Program-made: the position numbers and the translations under genes
Source: Amanita rubescens
Taxonomy: Eukaryota > Basidiomycota > Agaricomycetes > Agaricales > Amanitaceae
NCBI GenBank assembly: GCA_015039365.1
Contig: WION01000087.1
Coordinates: 62,001-126,000 of the forward strand
Reading direction: 5' to 3'
Length of the DNA: 64,000 nucleotides
Notes under the pieces: generated by a model
What the model was told of the DNA's origin: nothing
What the model saw: the letters and a program-made list of their open reading frames with translations, nothing else
Databases searched by the model: none
Part shown: in pieces, positions 45,820-57,876 of the stretch
Layout of the letters: each line of letters starts with the position of its first letter
How positions within the stretch are numbered: position 1 is the first letter of the stretch

Positions 45820-46160
45820 CCAAATGTAACGAGATCCGAGTCACCGTGCCGCATCCGTTGCTCAGTGCATCGCCGTCGCCGTCACTAATGGTGACAATCA
45901 ATCCGTGCCAACCTTCTGTTGCAGATTTACCTCCATGTCCCGCACAGCGTCCCCAACATTCGCCGCATTCCCAACTCACCCGGACAGAAACAATTTCGAG
46001 CGCCCTCTTCTTCCACACAAGTACCCAAGGCACAGCCCGCACCGGACTTTGACGATCTCGATTTTGAAGAATCAGAAGGTCATCCAGTGGTGAAAATCAT
46101 AGTTGACGACGTAACATTTTCTTACTGCTATCCCTCACTGGCTAAGATTTTCATCGATTG
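45820..46160 (+). repeat. inverted copy of 38.13-38.41 kb
   Basis: The plus strand reads MSRTASPTFAAFPTH and the acidic segment DFDDLDFEESEGHP, the same protein found on the minus strand at 38336-38150. The orientation is opposite to that of the adjoining Ppo-derived copy, so at least two inversion or template-switch events shaped this block. Confidence 0.8.
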
Positions 46161-46627
46161 ATAGTGGGGAGGCTCGAGATTGTATGTAGATAAATCTCTC
46201 GCTGTGAGGAGTTGTGTTTTTTTTTCTATTTCCAGAGTTCAATGTTTATTCATTTTGCTTTGGTTTGGGGGGTGCGCGATCGCGTGGCATTTCCATTTGG
46301 GGAAAGCCGAAAGTGGGCAAGTCGCGTTGAGGGAAATGCCCGAAAGCGGAAATGCCCAAAACGAGACTGTGTAAGGGTTGGCGAGGACGAAGTGGAGGAG
46401 TGAAAGGAAAGATGGAAAGACGCGGCGGGGCAAGGCGCGTCTTTCGGGATCAGGGAATTGTCGGAATCGTTCAACGCCCTCCGAATTTATCCTTAGATAA
46501 TGCATTATTGCGGAGCTTGTGGTAAGCCCAAGCTTCTTGAAACAACCCTCTAACCACCACAGTCTAACCACCACAGACCAAGAGCAATCTTGTTTAATTG
46601 AGACGTTCAATAACACATTACTATAAC
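46161..46627. other. intergenic, no gene recognised
   Basis: Only short frames without domain signatures are seen between the inverted copy and the 3' end of the F-box gene. Confidence 0.4.
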
Positions 46628-48093
46628 CTATAATCTCAAGATAAATAAATAAGAATTATAGACTACGGGCGTAACTTCCTCCATGAAAGTGAATCTGCAA
46701 CTTATTAAGCGTTTAATCGTATTAACATCCAATCTGTACTTACACAACTGCATAAATCTCAATGAAGGACAATGCTCTTCAAAGTGTTTTACAGTTTCAC
46801 TCCATTGATCCCCGTCGTCTATGAGAGACCTATCGGCCTCTCCCGAATCTTCCACTGTGTTTGAATAAACCAAATGTTGGAGATTCTTAAGCCTAGACAG
46901 CATCTCTGCCATTTGACGTACAAACGTCTACCAGACCCTCAGTATTGGCCGTGATAACCACGATGAAAGCATCCTCACCTGACTCCGTACGCGCATAACG
47001 GAATTTGAACGCGCAGGACCCAAAGATAAAACGCGAAGATTAGGAAAACGAGTGGACACAAGCTCGATAAGGTCTTTATCAATTTGACTGTCGTCTACCG
47101 CAATAGACAAGTCTTCCAAAGTAAACCTGCAAACGGAGGAAAGTGCATTCATGACGTCCAATAGATCAAGATCAACTGTGACTTGATTTGGAGCCGTGGC
47201 GTCATCTTCGACGACGCGGACGACACGTTGAGGCCACCATAGGTGTACGCGTTTGAGTGGGAGAGCATCCCGCAGAGAACTCTCCCTTATCAATGGACCA
47301 AATTCGTTTGGTCCCTGGAAGGCTTGGCAAGTGGAGAACGAAAACCCTAGCAACAGCGGCAAGAGAGGCCCATAAATAACGACACGTTCCAAATGTGCAA
47401 ATCGACTTGTAAAGTCGTCAGGTGCGCGAGAAAACGTAAGCTTGTTAAACGATCTCGTGTGGTCGCCGTTTACGATAACGTTCTTAATCCTAGGATGACG
47501 ACGCAGGAAAGCGAGAAACCGTTCCGCGTCGGATTCCGTCAATAGAGCATTGGCGTCGTAAAACAAAGTTTCAAGCCTAGGAAATTCAAAATTGGAGGAA
47601 AGAAGAGCGTTGGCGAGGTCACTGAAGATGGGTTGAGTTTTGATCCATTCGCTGCGCTGTTTCTTGATTAGGATGCTGTAGGGCTCCGGGACTGTGATCT
47701 CTTGATCGTCAATCCGCCTGCAAAAAAAGAGATGGATTTGTGCTCAAACTCCAAATGCCACTGTGCAACTTACACCGTAAGCACACCAATCCCGCGGAAC
47801 GTCAGCATTTCAACACCCTGACGCTTCCTCTGATCCGAAAGAAGGGCCTTCATACATTCGATACTTCTCCTCTGAACTCCAACCGCGATAGAACCTTCTT
47901 GTATAGACCACAGTGAAATGTTGCGATAAAAGTGGCCAATAGCTATTTCATACACGACCTTTGCGGTCAGCGCAAGGTTGAGAACGTCTTCTGTGGGCAG
48001 GTACCCAGCTACCTCGCCGATAATCTCTATGGGGAGGTTTGGAGAAGCAGCTTGAGGAAGGTCCATGACAGTCAAGGAGGCGACGCGCACCAT
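46628..48093 (-). CDS. F-box/leucine-rich-repeat-like protein 1, 452 aa
   Basis: Exons 48093-47774, 47717-46979 and 46927-46628 give 453 codons. An F-box lies at residues 18-60 (LPIEIIGEVAGYLPTEDVLN). The remainder has irregular LRR-like segments (FPRLETLFYDANALL, VIYGPLLPLLLGFSF, FPNLRVLSLGPA). F-box proteins recruit substrates to SCF ubiquitin ligases; the substrate here is unknown. A paralogue lies at 51.1-52.4 kb, with fragments at 38.6 and 44.4 kb. Confidence 0.8.
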
Positions 48094-48480
48094 GAGTGGC
48101 GAATCGCGAATTCGAAGCCCTTTGTTGTTGTGGGCGGTGGCCGTGCCATGCGAGGAGACGGGCGCTTTTAGAGCCTAATTTGGGATGCTCTGACACATTG
48201 CTGTGGCAGTCTTTGGCTGAGCATATAAAGCCACCTAAGATTGTTGTTTCTATTGTGGAATAGTCGTGGTAGCCGAAGAGATCAAATCAGGTGGTGGCCT
48301 GGGCCTGACAACGTAGGTTTACGTAAATGACCAAATTCAGAACCACGGAATCGGACGAGTTCTGATCTACGCTCACGACGTGAAAATTTTTCTTAGGGGT
48401 TACGGCGACCTGTTGAAACCATCCAGAAAGTAACGGCTCAACCTGTAGATGGCAAGACATCGTTCTATCGGCTACAATTC
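48094..48480. other. intergenic, no gene recognised
   Basis: This is the 5' flank of F-box gene 1. Nothing further is recognised. Confidence 0.4.
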
Positions 48481-49020
48481 TGTGACTTGCGTAGACGAGG
48501 ATTCGACGTCAGCTTGCCAAGGACGATGAACACCCTGCGCACGAAGCCTGGTTGCTTATGAACAGCGAGCATTTCTGGCAATTGTTCATAGCAGCAGGTC
48601 TTGAGGAGGCCCAAGGACATGGTTCCGGAAATCTTGTGCTAGTGAACGTGCCAGACTACTCAAGCTTTTGCGTCTATCGGCGAGTATTCATTTAACATTC
48701 TATTCTATGCCTTTTGACCGACCCGATGATGGCGCAGATTGGATATACGTCGGCGAACTACCAGAGTCGATTACCAGAGTCCAAGGCAAAGCTTGATCCG
48801 ACGCTGGAGATACTCAGCCTTACTCATTTTTGGGCTGTCGCTGGTTTGCATGAACGCTTCCAAGAGTTCATTATCAATGTGCCAGATTTCATCAACCCTT
48901 ACTGGGTTAAAGCTAGTGAGTTGCGCGATTTCAAAGTCTGCTTGATACCAATTGAGATTTGTAGAGCACGCAGAAGCGAAGGAGCTTTGGAGAGCTTGTG
49001 AAGAATTCGAGGAAAAGAAC
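48481..49020 (+). pseudogene. BTB/POZ domain relic
   Basis: Segments typical of agaricomycete BTB proteins appear in order but in different frames: EAQGHGSGNLVLVNVPDYSS with FCVYRRVF (about 48600-48690), DDGADWIYVGELPES (about 48725-48770), and RLPESKAKLDPTLEILSLTH with FWAVAGLHERFQEFI (about 48775-48875). A stop follows RRVFI. The upstream start and the downstream half are not recognisable. Confidence 0.65.
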
Positions 49021-50016
49021 CGGGACATTAGAAGCTTAAGGACCCGAAGAGTCATGCTCCCCCATCTCTCATGAGCGACAGTCACTCTGGAGTCCATTTC
49101 CCTCTAGACATGAGTCGCCGACTGTAAAAATATTCTTGACACGAATTTAAGCTCGTCTCCTGCTTCATTTATTTTATGGGCTTCTCGCGATGTCCTTCCT
49201 CACTTTGTTTCTTGCAAAGTCTACGCGAGCTCAGAGACTAACTTCTCGTAATCGTCTGGCTGGCTCCATCCAGAATATAGGCAGCGCGTCCTCATGATGA
49301 AGCGACCGGGTAGGATGGAAGATACGATACTATCTCAGCCGTATATTGTCACGAGCGGGAGGAAAGCCGAGGGTTGAAGATGGCCCAAAAAGTTACGCTC
49401 TAAACTTGAAACGTCGACTTCTCAGTTCATCACTTGCGATGGTATTGAAACGTATCCGATAATGACAGTCACCATGGCAGAAATATATATTTTTATACTA
49501 CACTGTACAAAGCCCCATCCGTCTTGATTGCATTTCATAAACTAACCTTTCTCCATCTGACTTCTGGTTGTTAAGTTGCTTCGGAAATTTACCCCTGATC
49601 ATAACTCACCAGCTGGTAAAGTGGGTCTTGCCTATCCAATCACATCAGGTCACGCTGATGAACCGGAGACCTTTCAATGGGCATTAATATCAATTCCTTA
49701 GCACCTTGCATGACGTTCCATACCCATGATGATTTTCAGTTTCCCTTTCAAGGAACAATATTAGTCTCAACGGCCTAACAATGAGGGAAATTCTCAGCCA
49801 TACTTCGAATGTTCCTGAATATGCTTAGCACCGGCGGGAGACCTTTGAAGGAAGAACTTTAATCGCTTAACGCCTTTGAGTATAATGCATCATCGTACCC
49901 GAGAAGAGGTGTCTTTTCGTCGGGCCTTTCATCGAGGAATATCAGTTTTGATCGCTCAAGAAATACACTAATCGTACCTATGAACATGACCGGAAGCGTG
50001 ACCGGCAGTCGACTCC
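49021..50016. other. no gene recognised
   Basis: Both strands are full of stops and no domain motif is seen. Confidence 0.4.
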
Positions 50017-50418
50017 CTATGAATTATCAGCTTCAAGACATTGATAATGCTTTACACGGTACCCCTGATTTGGCGGGTGCGACCCAGGACGATGGGCTTC
50101 AAGGTCAGGTTCCTGAGGTTTTCTTGGTATGCAATGGTCTACGATCTTGGCAGTACAGTATATCACTGCAGTTCCTGCCGCGGTCGCTGCTGCGCCCACG
50201 GCGAGCAGCTTCAGATCCTTGCCCGGATTGGCAGAGCTAAGGTCGCTGCGAACCTATTAATTCATCTTGATTAAGAATAAACAAAATACTACTCACCCGG
50301 GGTACATAGGCTGGTCACCGAGGCCTTGACCCGAGGGGACGGGAAGGCTAACTGAGGTTCGAGAAAACAAGGCAAGTTGAAGGAGTGCAAGAGAAACGGA
50401 GGCATTGAATTTAACCAT
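50017..50418 (-). CDS. small secreted protein, 116 aa
   Basis: Exons 50418-50297 and 50245-50017 join in frame (GG|C across a GTGAGT donor and a TTCGCAG acceptor) to 117 codons. Residues 1-24 form a signal peptide (MVKFNASVSLALLQLALFSR, then TSVS). The mature protein has PVPSGQGLGDQPMYPG, an Ala-rich hydrophobic stretch (LLAVGAAATAAGTAVIY) that could be a membrane helix, and a polar C-terminus. No family is recognised. Its upstream flank carries a direct repeat. Confidence 0.6.
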
Positions 50419-50442
50419 GATATGGTGAAAGTATTCTCAAGT

Positions 50443-50838
50443 GACCGGCACGTTGAGTAGGCTGGGGGACTCGAAGAATCTGTTGGCAGAGTTTATATCC
50501 ATGATTCAGAAGCAACCCAAAGGCGATACTAGCCGGCAAAATTGGCTCTGTTGCGACTGGCCGTTCGTTGAAATCAGGATGGTAGTGAAGCAATACACCT
50601 GTTACATGTAAGGCTATGCTACCATCTGTGGGGCATAGAGAACCAGTGGTGTATGTCCATGAGGTCCCACTTGAACTAAGCGGTAAAATTCACCTCGTTT
50701 TTGACCAGCACGTTGAGTACGCTGGGGACTCGAAGAATCTGTTAGCACAGTTTATATGATTCAGAAGCGACCCGAAAGGCGACACTAGCCGGCAAAATTG
50801 GCTCTGTTGCGACTGGCCGTTCATTGAAATCAGGATGA
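50443..50838. repeat. about 137-bp direct repeat in the upstream flank of the small secreted gene
   Basis: 50443-50581 and 50703-50838 are close copies (GACCRGCACGTTGAGTA to GAAATCAGGAT), separated by about 120 bp. The first copy begins about 25 bp upstream of the start codon, so a promoter-proximal segment is duplicated. Confidence 0.85.
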
Positions 50839-51100
50839 GTGGGGTATGTCCATGAGGTTCCACTTGAATAAGCGGCAAAATTCACTTGGTTTTCGGCCAT
50901 TTCCGCTCCAGCCCCGGGCCATTATAATTTAACATTTGATCCTATCAATAATCAATTCATGGCCGTGACTGTGTCTAATAGTAAACATGTGCGAATAAAT
51001 CACGCCATGATCAATTCAAGGCGCGTGGTTCTGTTCTTTACGACCTGCCTCCACACGAGCGAGCCTAAAACATGATAAAACGATCAGAACCCGAAACTCA

Positions 51101-52392
51101 TCAGAGCCAGGATTCCTGCTTACAGAGTTTCAAAAACTTCAAGGACTCGCAGTGGCCAGCAAAATGCGCTGAAATAGCATCCCAAGAGTGCGGATTCTGA
51201 GCATACCCTCGTAAAGCTGAATAATACCCACTATCTTCAGCATTCGTAACGGAATACGTAAACCGCTCTAAACGTTTAAGCTTCCCAACCCTCTCAGCCA
51301 TCCACATGTATGCTGCCTTTGACAAACGTTATTCTATCATGTTGACGTATTCAAAGATCAATCGTACCTGTCCAGTCAAGTAGAACTGTTCTATAGAGCA
51401 GACGTTGAGTTCTCGGAGGTTCGGAAAGTTGTCCGTCACGAATTCAATGAGCTCTATGTCCAGCTGAGGAACAGCAAAATCGATTTGAAGTGATCGCAGC
51501 GTATCTTTGGAGACAAGGGCCAAAGCCTTCAATACGTGAATGGGATCAAGTTCAACAGCGTATCCAACGTGACAAACGTGAACCCTGCGTTGGTGCGGCC
51601 ACCAAATATGTACTCGCGTTAAAGGCAGTTTGTGGTCAACAATCCTGGCCGCCAGCGGCTCGTGCTTACCCGCGCTCGGAGCAAGAGCAAATGAGTATCC
51701 AATAAGCAAAGGAAGAAGAGGTCCGTATATCGATAATCGTCGCAGACGGGTGAGATCGATGGCCCACGGAGTTCTCAAGAAGGTGAACGTTTTTTGAGGA
51801 TATCCCTCGACGATGACGTTCTGAATGTGCGCATGTCTTTTCAGGAAAGCCAAGAAACGGTGTGCTTCGACTTCAGTCGTCAAACCCCCCACGTCGAAGA
51901 ACAAGGTTTGCAGTCTTGGAAAGTCGAAATTGCCAAACAAGAAGTTTTCTACCTTCCTGAGAAACACGGGTTGTAGCTTGTTCCATTCCATGCGCTCCTT
52001 TCGAAACTCGGTGAGAAAGGGCTCGGGAATGGCTCGATCCGAGGCGTCGATGGGTCTGAAACGGGCGCATGAATAAGAAGACTGCATCTCCATGTATGAC
52101 GAACGTACATGCTGTGGACTCCAATACCATGGATTATCAGTTCGCGAATGCCGTGTCGCTTGTTGGCGTCTGAAGACAATCGGTCCATCCATTTAATCCC
52201 CGACTTCTGCAGTGGAAGGTTGTTTGTATCAAAGCGCGTGGACGCAATCACAACGGTTTGATAATAATACCCAACGCATATTTTGTAAATGCGTTCGCAA
52301 GTGAGCGCCACACGGGGAATATCCTCCTGCGGGAGGCGTTTGGCGATATGATCGATAACTTCGCTCGGGAGGTTGAGAATTGGGAAGACCAT
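51101..52392 (-). CDS. F-box/leucine-rich-repeat-like protein 2, 395 aa
   Basis: Exons 52392-52109, 52055-51368 and 51316-51101 give 396 codons. The F-box occupies residues 6-50 (LPSEVIDHIAKRLPQEDIPR). LRR-like segments follow (FPRLQTLFFDVGGL, IYGPLLPLLIGYSF, FPNLRELNVCSIEQF). Exon structure and protein order match F-box gene 1, so they are paralogues. The third exon carries the cap-like HFAGHCESLKFLKLCK. Confidence 0.8.
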
Positions 52393-55300
52393 AACGAAGA
52401 CGGAGTGAAGGGGTTGGATGCGATTTACCGGACGCAGATCTTTTATATGGCCTCTTCCTTTGATAAAGTATTTGTGGTCAAGTGCCAGCCGCTTTGTTGT
52501 TGCGCTTTACTTTCAGAGGGCCATAAATCGCCGCCTTTCTTTCATGAAGCAGGGATCCGTTCGCTTGACCTGGATCGCATACCGCTGCGTCCCTTGCTCA
52601 GCACTGCGAGTGGGTTAAGCGCACATTGATGGATTTCGGGGTCCCTGTGCTTGACCGAGATGGTGCTATCCCTGTAAAATGTGGCTCGAGTGGATCAGTT
52701 TACTCGAAGGCCAAGGGTCAATGGAATGTTGTGGCGACAATAAGGGAAACTCATTTATTGTTTGCGAAGCTGCGGACCGTGCGGAATCCCGATGCACCAT
52801 ACTTGCGAATTGGAGTGAAGATGCTAATTGATTCCAATTTATTTGCAGGCAGGATGGCTAAGTGGTTGGGAGCGGATTCGGGTGCTGGAAATGTCTGGTT
52901 TGGCTTGTCGAGATGTTCGAATCCCGCACGTGCTGCCTCATTTTTTCCGACGTGCGTTATACAAGCGAAACAGCTACCCCACGCATAGTGCAAGTTGCTA
53001 TAACCAAAAGGTTACGCCGACAGATCCGGATTAATGCTTCAAATGCCGCTACAAAAGCTTGCTCCCTACCTGACCGAATTAAGTACTCTGCTCGCGACGA
53101 CGACGTGGAGCGTATTCTTCAATGTTTGCGAAGGGGCGGTGGCGGTGGAAAGCTTTAGAGTGCTTAACCAGGCCGTCCAAGGAAGGTTCCCGCGAGAGTT
53201 CTCTGAAGGATACGGTATCAGATTCTCGCCCAGTTTAGGTCACAGCGCCACACGGAAGTGTTCGCGAAAGTTATTAGTATTACCTCTCATTGCGACTATT
53301 GATTGGGATTCCGCATTGCGCAAACGATTACCTAGACTTGGACATAGTAACTGGAGTGTAGTGGACCTTGAAGCGAATCTGAACCCTGGAACGGCTTTAT
53401 CGGCCACAAGAAAGTTATATAATTAGGATATAGATAACGATCTTTTCAACCAATGCCCAGCGATGAGGACGCAATCAAAAGCACCAAAAGAAAGCTATAG
53501 CATCCAACATCTACGATGACATTCAGTTTGCTAAGCTCTCGCTCAGATTGATTCACCACAAGTCGTCTGAGCAGAAATTGGGGGCGATAAAATATCCGGG
53601 CAGAGGATTCAAACCATTCGTCCCGATAGCACTACGCTGGAAGCGTCAACAGCTGCTTGCACAACGGTTCCGGCATAGTCATCGCCAAGTGTTTTGACCT
53701 TGATGTTACTGCGAATGCTCCCCGGTTGCCCCCTGACCCACCCGAGTTGGTTATGGAAGCGGCCGCGACGAAGGTGGAGAAGGCAGAAATGGAATAACTA
53801 GGGATTTGCCAGAGGTCATGTTTGAAGAGAGAATGCTGCACCGGAATGTTACAATTACGAGCCGGGCCCGTCCGATGGACACTTGATTCCGTGTGGCGTT
53901 GATTACGGGAATCTGATCGCTTGAGACTGTCAAATTGCTTGGAACGTCCGGGTCCCGGCGTTCATGTCGTCATTTTTATTGTTTCGATACCGTTGCTTAA
54001 GGACCTTATAGGTGACGAAGGTTTATATCGAGAATAGTAGCGCCCAAAGGTGCAGGACTGCGGCTCTCCCTCGGCGCGAGGACCGAGCTGCTGGTGAATG
54101 GGGTAAAATGGAATTTATCCGCTGCTGATCCCGGGACGTTGGAGCTTTAGCCAAAACGGTGGGATTGTGCACAATTTCCACTACACTGTGTCGTTCAGAA
54201 TTGCAAATTTATGATATTCCAGTGTAGGGAGGTAATCAACCTGTACGACAATGAATTAGGCGAAAACGAAGCAGTAAATTGAGACGAGGCTCCATGCTCG
54301 TGGATGGATGCGGTGATTGTGAGATTCCTTTGCATTTCGGGCTTTACCGGTTATCCTCTCAGGCGATAAGTTCCGAGACGCGCAAAAATTGGCACTGCTG
54401 TATTATTACTATCAAGGAGTGGAGAGACGAAACGGACAACATTAATGGGTACCTTATTATGTCGGCACCGAAAGGTTGAGGGTGATAATAAATCGTTTTT
54501 CGTAACATCGCCCGTTGAAACAATTTCAAGGCCTGTTAGAGTTATTCGTCTCCAAGGAGTATTCAAAACAATTTAGGGTTGGGGAAAGTAGGAAGGCCGT
54601 ATCCATTAGATTGATAATGGTTACCAAACAGTTATGACCTAAGAACAGGAAACGCTACACATCCCTTGGCGGGCTAAGCGCGCGTAACTCCATTTGTCGT
54701 TCATCCTCCTGCTCTGCCTGTCGCGAACTGTTTCTCGGACTATCGTCATCTGTCGTAGAGAGCTGAATTCTGATCGAAAAGGTTTGATGCCATGTTGGGG
54801 TACTCCCTTGCTGGTGCGCAGCGAACACGCGAAGATGTAAAATGAGTCTGTATGTCTACAACATGAACATCAAGTTAGATTTGGAATGCAGGCATAAAAA
54901 AGACGGAACGAACTGAGACTGAGTACATGGCTATCATCCATCTACATAAAATGAAACAGTTAGATTCAATAACTTGTAAGATTTAGGAGCACTTACGGGC
55001 TGGATAATAGCGCAAGAGGACCTTGTACGCGAAGTGCTAAAACCAAGACAATGGTCAATGTAACTGGCGCGTTTGCGTGAACAAGAAATTCGTTTGTCGC
55101 TGGTAACAATTAGTACTAACCCACGAGCCTGGTTTAATATATTAACTTCAACAGGTCTCATAGAACGAAAAATCTTACATGAAGAAATGCATAGTTCCAT
55201 CCTCTACGAAAGCGCAGAGAAGCGGCGGGACGTGCCAGGCCCTCGGAGATCTTCTCAGAGAGATAACGTGGAAATATTCCTGTGCTGACTTGATAAAGTT

Positions 55301-57019
55301 CCATAATGTCAAGAAGAAAAAAAGGACTAAAGGCGATCCGAATCAAATCTAGCCAGGAAGTAATGTAGCTTACTGGTTGTGGATAGGTTAGGAACCCTGT
55401 TAATAACGATTAAATCAACTTTGCAACAGTAGACGTTGGGTTATTGCCCACCATGCGATTAATGTATAATCCGCATGATAATCCCAGACCGGGCAACCAG
55501 GCCAATGAAGACCCGAGGGCAAAGGAGTATATTTTATTGTCGAATGTATTCTCACTGTAGTATATAGCACTGTCTATTTCATTTTAGATATTAGTACATC
55601 AGAATTGGAGATACGAACGGCAAATTGGCCTGGAACGATCTATAACTTAGCATGCAGCAAGGGTATCAACGAACGCACCTATCAGTACAAGCACGAGGAA
55701 CACCAGAACTGTAGAAAAATCATTGCATGCTTGAGCCGTCTGCTAATGTCTGCTTACGATGACGATTTCGATTATAAAGTGCATGCACCCGTAACATCAG
55801 TATCGAGTTCGAAAGTGTCGTAAATATCATAGGTCCTCCACTATCTGTCATTAGATATTAACGCACAATAGGGCCGCATGGTAACATACAAGGTCAACCA
55901 CGTATAGTACCGTCGACATCTTCATGGACATTAATTATGGAGGTCGCCATAAACTCCTCGAACTCACGTCTAATAAGGAGATTGTGTTAGATCACGTCAA
56001 ACAATTACATATCAAGACATACGTCATACGAGTTGTTCTCCCTTAGAGAGACTGTCAAATCTATTAGTCACGGCCTCCATAGAGGCAGTCATGACTCGCA
56101 AATTGTTATGGTTCTGCGGCAGTAGTCAATATTGTCAACTGAGTAACAGCGTCCACGGCTTACGCAATATAGACTAAGCCATAGTATCGAACGCAAAAGT
56201 ATGCGACTTTCGGGAAGGACCACCTCTCACTACAACAAGTTGAATTGAATCATTACGTCACGGCAGCATTCGGTCATTCACCTCCACATATAGGTTATCT
56301 GTGGGACTCAGTCAATGCCTGGGTATGAACCGGTTGATATTTCAATTCACCTCACGACCGAGGGTCAAAAAGACATCGTAGGTGAGAAAGGCAAATGATG
56401 CCACTGAGAGATATAAGTGTGGAAAACATGGAACTAAAGAAACACACGACACCGATCCCATAATTTACTGCCTGAACTAAAAGATATTCGTCGACGAGGC
56501 TTTGTTCCAGAGAATTGACCGGCATAGCAGTGGGAAGCAGTGTATCCAGGTTTATGTACGTTTGCTGTATCCGTTTCAGCTATGAAAATACCGCTAATCA
56601 CCCCTTTGGATACCATTTATGAAGATACGATCGAGGTACATAGTCACGTATATCAGTGACTAGCACCTTCAAATGGAGAGCAACGATGACCTCACGGTAA
56701 ATTTGGAAACGGTATAACGGGGCCATCCATACACGATAAGCAGGGAGTTTCAATAAACATTGCGGAGGCGTCGGTGTCCCGCGGTCTGGATTTAGCGTGG
56801 GTCAAGCGGAGTCAGCGGGAGTCGTAGTTTGTATAATCGGTGGAATCCAACCTGGTTGTAGAATCTCCGCCAGGGCCCATTACGTCCCCAGGAAAAATGT
56901 ACCCGTCCATAACGCTGAAACTATTCGTACAGCTGCGGTTCGTGGACCGGCACTTTTGCTGTTTGGGGTGATGGTAGTACTCGGCTTCAAAAGTGCGACA
57001 AACAAACAATATGTGTCAT
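52393..57019. other. gene-poor stretch with one tRNA-like element
   Basis: Apart from the box A/B element at 52848-52940, no domain, splice chain or long frame is convincing on either strand over about 4.6 kb. Composition is mixed and no tandem repeats stand out. Decayed mobile sequence is possible but cannot be recognised by eye. Confidence 0.4.
52848..52940 (+). other. tRNA-like (Ser/Leu type) relic or SINE head
   Basis: A box A match (TGGCTAAGTGG, 52855-52865) and a box B match (TGTTCGAATCC, 52914-52924) are spaced as in class II tRNAs. They are followed by a T6 terminator at 52941. GGCAG at 52848 can pair with CTGCC at 52933, and the D-stem GCT/AGC pairs. The T-stem and anticodon stem do not pair, so a working tRNA is unlikely. 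Confidence 0.35.
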
Positions 57020-57715
57020 CATCATGCCATTCGGCGAAGTCGTCTGGATCGCCAGGCTCGTGGGAAGCACCAACTTTTTAATGCACTAACCGGCCCATAT
57101 CGATCGCCAACCTCGACCCTGCCAACGAAAACATACGCCATGGACACTTATGGCCTTGGGCCCAACGGTGGCATGCTGTATTGTATGGAGTATCTGGACG
57201 CAAATTTTCATTGGTTGGAGGAATTGGGCCTGACGCACATGTGCTGTTTGACCTCCCCGGCCAAGTCGAGCTAAGCACAAGCCATGACGGTGTCAAGAAT
57301 ATTGTAAATAAATTGACGAAGATTGGTTTTTGAGTGAGTACGTGGTCCAATGGAAGTTTCGAAGAATGCCTTACTCACGACGGATCGCCGCAGTCACAGT
57401 GCATCTCTACGACGCACATTATGTTATGTGCCTCAAAACACGTGTCACTCAGGGCGATGCTTCTTTTTTTTTTTTTTTTTTTGGGGCGATGCTTCATCTT
57501 GAGCTCCCCCACATCAACGTCCTTTCGAAGATGGATCTTATCACGCAGTACGGGGATCTAGGTGCGTCGACTCTTGACCCTCCACTTGATTCTTGACTTA
57601 GTAACTCCTTTGCAGATTTCAATCTAGAATACTATACAAGACCTTTCCTACCTCGAAAACGCGCTATCTGCCTCCCTCCCTAAATTCGCCGCGCCCAACA
57701 TGTCACTTATATCTT
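57020..57715 (+). pseudogene. GPN-loop GTPase 2 pseudogene
   Basis: Recognisable segments of GPN2 occur in order: MPFGEVV (about 57024), [15 protein letters not shown] (57150-57195), the [12 protein letters not shown] part (about 57255-57290), MLHLELPHINVLSKMD (about 57490-57535) and YLENALSASL (about 57650). They lie in several frames. The G1 loop region is damaged, and an insertion of 19 T interrupts the last third. GPN GTPases help assemble RNA polymerase II. A functional copy must exist elsewhere. Confidence 0.75.
57452..57495 (-). mobile_element. poly(A)-only retroinsertion with 12-bp target duplication
   Basis: GGGCGATGCTTC at 57452-57463 is repeated at 57484-57495 and flanks a run of 19 T (57464-57482) plus one G. 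In the GPN2 family this site is a single copy (encoding L-R-A-M-L). This is the footprint expected of a target-primed retroelement insertion on the minus strand that kept only its poly(A) tail. Confidence 0.8.
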
Positions 57716-57876
57716 GATTGATGCATTGTGAGAGAAAGCCGTAACCAGAGGAATGGTGTTGGAGAACCAGGTCTAGGAAAGCTGTGGGCGGGGGGAGACG
57801 GACACGACCGTTTGGAAAAACATGTCATCACGTGCTGCGGGAACGAGCGTCTATTGCAGCTTTTGGGCGGGAGTAC

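Noticed and set aside
52848..52940. Functional tRNA-Ser or tRNA-Leu gene
   Set aside because: The T-stem and anticodon stem do not pair, and the acceptor register is off by about three bases.
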